Below are positions 1-5,512 of a stretch of 39,697 bases of DNA, one piece after another. How positions within the stretch are numbered: position 1 is the first letter of the stretch; every line of letters starts with the position of its first letter. Location: NCBI RefSeq assembly GCF_000472425.1, contig NZ_AXAI01000037.1, positions 1 to 39,697 of the forward strand, in the 5' to 3' direction. The stretch comes from Bradyrhizobium sp. Tv2a-2. Its GTDB lineage: Bacteria; Pseudomonadota; Alphaproteobacteria; Rhizobiales; Xanthobacteraceae. Position numbers and translations under genes: made by a program. The notes under the pieces are model-generated. The model ran no database searches. It saw nothing but the letters and a program-made list of their open reading frames with translations, and was not told the DNA's origin.

Positions 1-426
1 GATCTTGTGCTTGACCTCGTCGGTCTCGCCGACCTTCGGCTCGACGCCTTCGAGCATCGCGACTTCCCGCAAGGGAATGCCGAGCTTCTCATAGGTCTTG
101 AGGATCTCCGGATCGATCTCGTCGAGCGAGTTGACCTGCTTCTTCGGCTTCGGCGCCGCGTAATAATAGAGGTCCTGGTAGTCGATCTTGGGATAGTCGA
201 CACGCGCCCAGGTGGGTTCGGTCATAGTCAGCCAGCGGCGATACGCCTCCAGCCGCCACTGCAGCATCCATTCCGGCTCGTTCTTCTTGGCCGAGATAAA
301 ACGGACAATGTCCTCCGAAAGACCCTTCGGGGCCTTCTCGGATTCAATGATTGTCTCGAATCCATATCGATATTGGTCAACGTCGATCCGGCGCACCCGG
401 TCGACCGTCTCTTGTACGGCTGGCAT
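1..426 (-). CDS. sufB: SufB, Fe-S cluster scaffold subunit (5' part only)
   Basis: SufB is the scaffold subunit of the cytosolic SufBCD complex, which assembles Fe-S clusters with SufC ATPase and the SufS desulfurase. The minus strand encodes about 142 N-terminal residues beginning MPAVQETVDRVRRIDVDQY and then matching the family: the EKAPKGLSEDIVRFISAKK stretch, EPEWMLQWRLEAYRRW, and DYPKIDYQDLYYYAAPKPKK. The frame runs off the left edge without a stop, so the core beta-helix and C-terminus are outside the window. The ATG at 426 is the usual SufB start. A 56-codon ORF ends 3 nt upstream, suggesting coupling. A possible sigma-54 promoter at 860-876 would make it nitrogen-fixation regulated; that is inference. 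Confidence 0.9.
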   Translation of the reverse strand, partial: MPAVQETVDRVRRIDVDQYRYGFETIIESEKAPKGLSEDIVRFISAKKNEPEWMLQWRLEAYRRWLTMTEPTWARVDYPKIDYQDLYYYAAPKPKKQVNSLDEIDPEILKTYEKLGIPLREVAMLEGVEPKVGETDEVKHKI

Positions 427-429
427 TGC

Positions 430-600
430 TCACTCACTCGGAAAGGAGGGCTCCGGGAACCTCCGACAACGACCGTGTGTCCGCTTCGCCTTATGGGCTG
501 TCGCGATCGGCGATTGGAGCGGCTCACCGGCGGCGATCAATCCAATCAGGCTACTGATCAGACAGGCGACCGGCAGAGCCTTGATATAGTTGGACGCCAT
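430..600 (-). CDS. Small hydrophobic ORF directly upstream of sufB
   Basis: This 56-codon ORF starts MASNYIKALPVACLISSLIG, giving one hydrophobic segment (about residues 7-26) followed by a basic, proline-containing tail. AGAGG sits a few bases before the ATG. Its TGA ends 3 nt before the sufB ATG, so ribosomes could pass directly to sufB. I recognise no family. It could be a membrane micropeptide, a leader ORF for sufB, or chance. The only support is position, ribosome-binding site and the hydrophobic segment. Confidence 0.3.
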   Translation of the reverse strand: MASNYIKALPVACLISSLIGLIAAGEPLQSPIATAHKAKRTHGRCRRFPEPSFPSE

Positions 601-859
601 CAAGCCTCTCATCAGCGTTTCTCTATGCCGGGACGCAGGTGCCGAGCACAGGGCAGACAACGGCGCATTGCGGGTGGCAAAATGACCTTCGCATTCAGTG
701 CATTTTTTTGGGCCCATCACATATATATCGTTCCTGAGGCTCTATCGCGGCTTTTTGAACAATCAAATTCTCACGCGCCGCAACGGTGCATTGGGAGGCG
801 ATTATCTTGTGAGCAATCACTGCGGCTCCTTGGGCAAGCATGCGGGCCGGCATGTTCCC

Positions 860-876
860 TTCAAGGCTCGTGCCAA
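860..876 (-). promoter_or_regulatory. Candidate sigma-54 (-24/-12) promoter toward sufB
   Basis: On the minus strand the sequence reads TTGGCACGAGCCTTGAA. The RpoN consensus is TGGCACG-N4-TTGCW, so the -24 element is perfect, spacing is correct, and the -12 element has one mismatch (TTGAA for TTGCW). The -12 mismatch falls on a normally well conserved base, hence moderate confidence. A near-identical site lies at 2906-2922. Confidence 0.45.
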
Positions 877-1058
877 AGTCGATGCTTGATTTATCTTATG
901 TTTTCTGTCTCGCGGCTACCGCAGATCTGGCAGATGCCCCTCGGCCAAAAGGCCGACGCGCAGCGGGAGCATGGCCATACCAGCTTTTCAAGAACGGCCT
1001 TTGCGTTGGCGGATCCGACGGTGCCGGCCGCACATTGGCTTGTTCGCAACAAGTCGCG

Positions 1059-1074
1059 TGTTTGCTTCCGGACA
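1059..1074. promoter_or_regulatory. Possible NifA upstream activator site
   Basis: TGT-TTGCTTCCGG-ACA fits the NifA site TGT-N10-ACA exactly. It is about 185 bp upstream of the sigma-54-like promoter at 860-876, farther than typical but workable with DNA looping. A six-base match is expected by chance every few kilobases, so this is weak on its own. Confidence 0.25.
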
Positions 1075-1390
1075 GAGACCGTCTGCGCTGTGCAACCCAT
1101 CCTCGGAAACAGCCGGGCGCTCCGGCAATTGGCCCCTCTCTTGCTTCAGTCCTCAATGAACCGCACAGCTCAAATACTTTTCTGATCCTGCCGCAGACCG
1201 CAGCTACGTGCAATGTCACTCCAATGTCTTCAGGAAGACATCACAGGAAGAACCCCTTTTGGGTTGTCATCCTCGGCACCAACGAGATTGCGCCAGCGAT
1301 CGCCATATAGCTTGCGCGCGCCGGTTGTTGCGCGCTGCTTTCCCATGACTCCAGTGCATTGGCATCCGCACCAAGATGGCCTTTCACGAC

Positions 1391-1890
1391 GCATTGTTTT
1401 CCGGCATCCGCCTAGGAATCCAGTCACCGCTAGCTCCGTTACCACCAGATCGACCCATCGGGATGACGTGAGCGGAAGCATGCATTTTTGCACGGTTTTC
1501 GATTTCTCTTTTGTGGGTATGGCATCGCCGCGTAGACAAGCTTGGCGGACTGGGTCCATCCTCCCCCGATGCCTGTTGCAACCATGCCCGCGATCATCTC
1601 GTTAGCAGGCGCCCCTCCGGGTCGACCTGCACGCTGCCAAGCACCGTGACGGTCACATGTCCGTCACGATCAATCCAATGACATCGCGCTGTGAAAGATT
1701 TATGCGCCGGAACTGTGCTGATCGTGCACGCGCCCGCAATGCCTTATTCGGCGATTGGTCCAGCGCCGTTTTCCGATTGGAAGCACACCTTTAGGCCGGA
1801 CGGAACATTATCGGTCACAAGGGTTGGGGCGCCAATCCCAGATTGACCAGAACGCCCCGAGCGAAATTCGAGCCTTTTGTGCGTCGATGC
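1391..1890 (-). pseudogene. Decayed CoA-transferase beta subunit (AtoA/ScoB type)
   Basis: Directly downstream of the alpha subunit, fragments of a beta subunit appear in order but in different frames. First comes FARGVLVNLGL. A one-base loss then shifts to GIGAPTLVTDNVPSGLKVC and QSENG, the conserved beta-subunit region containing the catalytic glutamate (SENG). An in-frame TAA follows soon after, in GPIAE*. Then come HVTVTVLGSVQVDPEGRLL and, in another frame, VQKCMLPLTSSRWVDLVVTE, matching the C-terminal block of the family. Several frameshifts and a stop make a working protein very unlikely. Boundaries are approximate. Confidence 0.8.
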
Positions 1891-1891
1891 T

Positions 1892-2539
1892 TCACCTATT
1901 CACTATGAGGTAGTCAACATGCGGCGCCGGCGTGGCGACATGGTCCGGCGCAATCACGCCAGCCGGAACAATGTGTTCAGCCGTGACAATGACGGTATTG
2001 GCCGCCATCGCCATCACAGGATTGAATTTGCGCGTGGTGAGCGCGTAGGAAAGGTTGCCAAGATGGTCGGCTTGAAAGGCGTGAATCAGCGCAAAATCCG
2101 AGCGAAGAGCGGTCTCAAGGAGGAAGTTTTTGCCGTCGAGCTGGACTTGTGGCTTCCCATCTTCAACCGCTGTCCCTATGCCGGTAGGCATGAGCACCCC
2201 GCCAAGTCCATGTCCACCTGCACGAATGCGTTCAAGGAGCGTGCCCTGCGGGACCAGGTCAACGGCGATCTTCTTCGCTGTCATCTGTTCCTGGACCTTT
2301 GGGTTCAGCCCGACGTGGCATGCAATCATGGTTGAGACAAGACCCGCGTCAAACAGCTTGCCGACGCCTCTCCCGGGTACGGCCCCATCGTTGCTAATCA
2401 GGGTCAGCGCATCTTTCTTCTGTCGCACCAGCTCGTCGAGGAGACGCTCCGGCGTTCCAATGCCCATAAACCCGCCGACCATGATTGTTGCGCGGTCCGG
2501 AATCATTGCAACGGCCTCTTGGGCAGAAACGGGTTTCAT
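1892..2539 (-). CDS. 3-oxoacid/acetate CoA-transferase alpha subunit (orphan)
   Basis: This 215-aa protein is the alpha subunit of a class I CoA-transferase (AtoD/ScoA family). Such enzymes move CoA between short-chain acyl or keto acids, for example succinyl-CoA to acetoacetate. It has the family N-terminus (MKPVSAQEAVAMIPD), the glycine-rich segment IMVGGFMGIGTPERLLDEL, and ISNDGAVPGRGVGKL. Length is normal. The last residues VDYLIVNR differ slightly from the usual end. Activity needs a beta subunit, which here is a pseudogene at 1391-1890, so it is probably a relic unless a beta subunit elsewhere pairs with it. A sigma-54-like site lies about 370 bp upstream. Confidence 0.85.
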   Translation of the reverse strand: MKPVSAQEAVAMIPDRATIMVGGFMGIGTPERLLDELVRQKKDALTLISNDGAVPGRGVGKLFDAGLVSTMIACHVGLNPKVQEQMTAKKIAVDLVPQGTLLERIRAGGHGLGGVLMPTGIGTAVEDGKPQVQLDGKNFLLETALRSDFALIHAFQADHLGNLSYALTTRKFNPVMAMAANTVIVTAEHIVPAGVIAPDHVATPAPHVDYLIVNR

Positions 2540-3603
2540 TTCGATGCTCCGATCGTCACCTAACGAACGCTGAGCGCGCCGTCTCCGGTCGGTTAACAGC
2601 CCGCGAGTTCCGGAAATGCCTCAGTTCGAGCCGAGCCTGAGCGACCGTTGCAGCATGCGGTCCGAGTCGGATGCCCCTTTGCGGCAGAACTTTGGGCTCC
2701 ATCGATCACCTCAGAATCGATAGCAATATTGGTTGACGTCAGTCCGGTCCCGCCAATCGCCTCCAGAATGATATGTATGCGACGGAGCTGAAGAGTGCAT
2801 TGGAGGGTTCGAACTCCCGTGCCGGACCTCGGCGCACTGAGATACAATAAGTTTGCAACCCACTGCTTGGATCCGCTGAGCTGCCATTTTGAGCAGATTC
2901 TTCCATTCAAGGCTCATGCCAATGCGGCGACCTAATTATCGCGGCCATTTTTTCGCCTCATGCGCGTCCTGGCCAACAGCGTCTCGCCTCCTGCCCAACA
3001 AATCAGCCTCAACAGGGTATTGTTGTATTCAGTCTCCGCGCAAATCCTACGCGGCCTGACGAACGTCCAGCGAACGCGGGCGCGGTGGTCGACACAAGGA
3101 GCCCGCGTCGTAACATCTCTTGGGGATAGCGATCTGCGACAGGTCGGAGCGCATCTTGGCATCGGTCGGCACTCAACAAGTGGCCGAACGATCACGCCCA
3201 ACCTAGTCCCGCTGTTCGGTAACGATGCTTAGCTGGCGTTGAGCGTAGTCAGATTGAGCAAGCTCGCCTTCAAGGAAACCGGGAGAGAATGGCTTCGGCT
3301 GCACTCGGAGCGGCTCGCCGGCGGCCGTCGAGCGCGAGCCACCGTCCGAGAGCGATGGGGGTCAAAGTCCAAGCCGTTCCCCAGTGGATGGGATTTGGTG
3401 CGCGGCACTGAAAACTAAGGCGCCCGCCCATGCCAAGACGATGCAGTTGATCCCGTCCCCTTAAGAGGAGTGCGATGTCTGGAAGCGCGTAATATGAGGT
3501 GAGATCTGAAAGGCTTTGTTCACTCCGGGCGGGATCAGTCTTCCGAAGCGGCCTGCTAATTCGCTTACCGTAGGCGATGTTAGATTACGAAACAGAGCAC
3601 GAC
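2540..3603. other. Gene-poor stretch
   Basis: I see no supportable gene. Short frames on both strands carry no motif. The only structured element is the sigma-54-like site at 2906-2922. The DNA following that site on the minus strand resembles the DNA following the site at 860-876, suggesting a duplicated and diverged leader. Confidence 0.4.
2906..2922 (-). promoter_or_regulatory. Candidate sigma-54 (-24/-12) promoter toward CoA-transferase
   Basis: The minus strand reads TTGGCATGAGCCTTGAA, differing at one base from the site upstream of sufB. Spacing fits RpoN; the -12 element again has TTGAA. No TGT-N10-ACA site was found in the 250 bp upstream. It would give a long leader of about 370 nt before the alpha-subunit ATG. 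Confidence 0.35.
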
Positions 3604-3634
3604 AAAAATGCCCGGCCCCTTCTGGGGGCCGGGC
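3604..3634 (-). terminator. Intrinsic terminator of the nod-box transcript
   Basis: A perfect 10-bp GC-rich stem (GCCCGGCCCC pairing with GGGGCCGGGC) with a 5-nt loop spans 3610-3634. Read on the minus strand it is followed by A-TTTTT, a classic rho-independent terminator. It ends whatever transcript comes from the nod box at 4055-4103, four nt past the stop of the 41-codon ORF. Confidence 0.8.
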
Positions 3635-3637
3635 AAG

Positions 3638-3763
3638 TTAGTCGGGAGGAGCGACGCTGCAGTGCATCGCACCGGCTTCCATCGGTAGAGGGAGGTCACT
3701 ACCGACGGTCCATTTGCGGCAAGGGCATTCGCCGCTAACTTGTAGCCAGTAGCAGGACGACAT
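3638..3763 (-). CDS. Cysteine-containing 41-aa ORF at the end of the nod-box transcript
   Basis: The ORF begins MSSCYWLQVSGECPCRKWTV and ends CSVAPPD; it holds four cysteines, three of them as SC and CPC near the start. The stop codon lies 4 nt before the terminator stem, as expected for the last gene of a transcript. The same frame is open upstream to an amber codon at 3836-3838, beyond which it continues to an ATG at 3865. The original gene may therefore have been about 75 codons and been cut by that stop. No strong ribosome-binding site precedes the 3763 ATG (CCGGACGG only). I do not recognise a family. Confidence 0.35.
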   Translation of the reverse strand: MSSCYWLQVSGECPCRKWTVGSDLPLPMEAGAMHCSVAPPD

Positions 3764-3861
3764 CCGTCCGGAAGAAACGTGGCCTGGCTTACTTATGTGA
3801 CATCGAAAATAGAATACAGACGGCTCGATAGTTGCCTACACCAAAGCCCACCAGGTGGACT

Positions 3862-3951
3862 TCATTTCGCCTTGCGGCGCCGTGGGCGCGTGATCAGAGT
3901 CAAATAAATGTCACCTCGCGCAGGAGTCTGCCGGTACGACCGATACCTCAT
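3862..3951 (-). CDS. 29-aa basic ORF downstream of the nod box
   Basis: The minus strand encodes MRYRSYRQTPARGDIYLTLI followed by a basic tail TRPRRRKAK. Its TGA overlaps the ATG at 3865 (ATGA), a hallmark of translational coupling. That downstream frame reads MKSTWWALV, then amber, then 65 more codons including the 41-aa ORF. This is a small-ORF candidate only; it has no recognised relatives and could be chance in an untranslated RNA. Confidence 0.2.
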   Translation of the reverse strand: MRYRSYRQTPARGDIYLTLITRPRRRKAK

Positions 3952-4569
3952 GGGCCCATTGATCGGGATTTACGGCTCATAATCATCGAGTGTCTCGGCC
4001 AGCAGAGTTTGATGTCCCTTTCTTCTCCTGATCCTTTGTTAGCAGCCCTGCCGCTCACCAGTACAATCGATTGTTTTTATAGAATACATCCGCCCCATGG
4101 ATGCCCGCAGGTTGGCCCAAATCGGCCTCGTCAATCATTTCCCCGCGCACCGATAATGGCCCACCGCAGTTTCTAGTGACTGCGAATCAGCAGCACTACA
4201 ACTTCAAATTGCTGAACAGGAGTCAGTTGTCGGTTGCGATACAAATTGCCATTGGCTCAGCACATTGCAACGCGGTTCCCGCCCGCCGGCTCTCTTTTCT
4301 TCTTCATTCGCCTCGATCTGGCCGGAAACCATTCGAAGCAGACTAACCGAAGCCTGACGAACGTACCTATCTCTGGACTGCGCGCAGGGTTCTCTCCCAG
4401 AACGGAGACTATGCGCCGCCCGGCAAGACTTTTGCAGGCAGATGATCTCGTCCATTCACGAGGATCGACGTTTCAAAAAATGCGGCGTTTTCCCGCTCAT
4501 TGGCATGGCCGCAACATGGCGACTGAGCGCAACGTGCCTTTCCATCGTTTGGGCGACCGCTCATGATCG
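3866..4569. other. Non-coding surroundings of the nod box
   Basis: Apart from the nod box and the small ORF noted separately, I find no supportable gene. The segment between the nod box and 3951 would be the leader of the nod-box transcript; it contains a polypurine stretch GGAGAAGAAAGGG without a following long ORF. The part right of the nod box (4104-4569) shows nothing I can name. Confidence 0.4.
4055..4103 (-). promoter_or_regulatory. nod box (NodD-binding site) facing left
   Basis: Read on the minus strand the element has CATCCAT, a 5-nt gap, GGATG, a 6-nt gap, then ATAAAAACAATCGATTGTAC. This matches the nod-box layout ATCCAT-N5-GGATG-N6-ATC-N-AAACAATCGATTTTACC in order and spacing, with a few mismatches near the end. 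NodD bound here in the presence of flavonoids would activate transcription toward lower coordinates. No gene longer than about 75 codons lies between it and the terminator at 3604-3634. Confidence 0.85.
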
Positions 4570-5148
4570 ATGAAAAGCCGTCTTTCTTCGCTCCCTGTGC
4601 CTCTGCGCGATGAGACATGCGTGCACAAAGGGACACCAGGGTACTCTTATTTGAATCGGTCGAACATTGCGGCCGGCCGGACCGTCGAATTTGTTCCTTC
4701 GACGCAGCTGACTTCGGGCAGCAGACAGAGGGCTCATCAAGCCATTCGGCTCTTCAAATCGGTGTTTCGGAGTGAATTGAGATGCATCGTGGTGCAACGC
4801 CAGGTCCGCGTTGCCATTACGTGCCCCGACGCAACGGAAGAGGACATTCTGCGAGTTTGCGCTATCGCCGAGCAACGGCTCATGCGGCTCCAGCAAGAAC
4901 CCCTTACGGCGAAAATGGTCGAGGAAATTCTCGGCATCACAGGGGCCGAGCGACGGCGGTGGTCGAAGGACGGCAGGCTGCCCAATGCCGGCCATGCGCT
5001 CTTCAGCCAGGGCAGGAAACAGGTCGGGATTTTTCTCTATCCTCCAGATGCGATTCGTCAGTTGGCGAAGCGCCTCGATACAATCGCTGACTGGCGCTTG
5101 CGTGACAAGGATCCCGCATTCAACAGAGAAACCCCGCCGCCATCTTAG
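4570..5148 (+). CDS. Conserved hypothetical protein with helix-turn-helix-like C-terminus
   Basis: The 192-aa frame looks genuinely coding from about residue 53 on. A first segment (about 55-108) includes RCIVVQRQVRVAITCPDATE and an alpha-helical stretch. It is followed by a MerR-like winged-helix segment (about 110-180) with AKMVEEILGITGAERRRWSK, DGRLPNAG and FLYPPDAIRQLAKR. This suggests DNA binding, perhaps a small regulator or element-maintenance protein, but no catalytic motif is visible. The first 50 residues look low-quality, so the real start may lie further in, possibly at a non-ATG codon. It stands alone upstream of the nrdA riboswitch. Confidence 0.55.
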   Translation: MKSRLSSLPVPLRDETCVHKGTPGYSYLNRSNIAAGRTVEFVPSTQLTSGSRQRAHQAIRLFKSVFRSELRCIVVQRQVRVAITCPDATEEDILRVCAIAEQRLMRLQQEPLTAKMVEEILGITGAERRRWSKDGRLPNAGHALFSQGRKQVGIFLYPPDAIRQLAKRLDTIADWRLRDKDPAFNRETPPPS

Positions 5149-5154
5149 ATGCTC

Positions 5155-5185
5155 TTGACATCCTGCCGCAAGTAATTACTACATA
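5155..5185 (+). promoter_or_regulatory. Candidate sigma-70 promoter for the nrdAB riboswitch transcript
   Basis: A perfect TTGACA is at 5155-5160. The best -10 candidates are TACTAC (5177-5182, 16-nt spacer) or TACATA (5180-5185, 19-nt spacer). Transcription would start just before the cobalamin riboswitch, consistent with its placement. Confidence 0.45.
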
Positions 5186-5199
5186 TAGGCGTCACGGTC

Positions 5200-5425
5200 C
5201 GCCATATCGCAAGATTTGGTGGCTAAGAGGGAAGCCGGTGGATCGCAGCATCCTCGCGAAAATCCGGCGCTGCCCCCGCAACTGTAAGCAGTGAGTCGCT
5301 CCCGGCCTTCGAGTCACTGATGCGAAATCGCATTGGGAAGACAAGGGAGTGACGGCGACCTGCGAGCCAGGAGACCTGCCGCGACACCACAACACGTCCA
5401 CGGGCGGGGTGTCCCGGCGGCTTGC
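5200..5425 (+). ncRNA. Cobalamin riboswitch upstream of nrdAB
   Basis: All hallmark blocks are present in order: AAGAGGGAAGCCGGTG at the start, AATCCGGCGCTGCCCCCGCA plus ACTGTAA in the core, GGGAAGACA after the variable arm, and the B12 box AGCCAGGAGACCTGCC at 5365-5380. It precedes the nrdA ATG by about 90 nt and should switch nrdAB off when adenosylcobalamin is plentiful, as known for such elements. A 23-nt segment at 5395-5417 after the B12 box is identical to the one after the metE riboswitch and is probably part of the expression platform. Confidence 0.95.
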
Positions 5426-5512
5426 ATGCATATCCGGCGTCTCGCTGCCGGCTGGTCTGCAACGTCCTCCTTTGCCCCGTCCAACTGCAACACGCATCCA
5501 CGGGGCTCATTG

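Larger units (their letters stand above)
601..1390. other. Gene-poor stretch upstream of sufB
   Basis: I find no convincing protein in either strand; the long frames here lack recognisable motifs. It holds a sigma-54-like promoter (860-876), a TGT-N10-ACA site (1059-1074), and a perfect 6-bp inverted repeat with a 3-nt centre, CTTGTT-CGC-AACAAG, at 1039-1053, which may be an operator. Confidence 0.4.

Noticed and set aside
7..1185. 392-codon plus-strand ORF across sufB and its upstream region
   Set aside because: Its first part is the antisense of sufB and the rest shows no family motif; typical spurious frame in GC-rich DNA.
2805..2830. tRNA T-arm-like string (GGGTTCGAACTCCCG), possible tRNA or att remnant
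   Set aside because: On neither strand do a proper 5-bp T-stem, acceptor stem, anticodon arm or CCA end follow; the match is limited to the loop motif.
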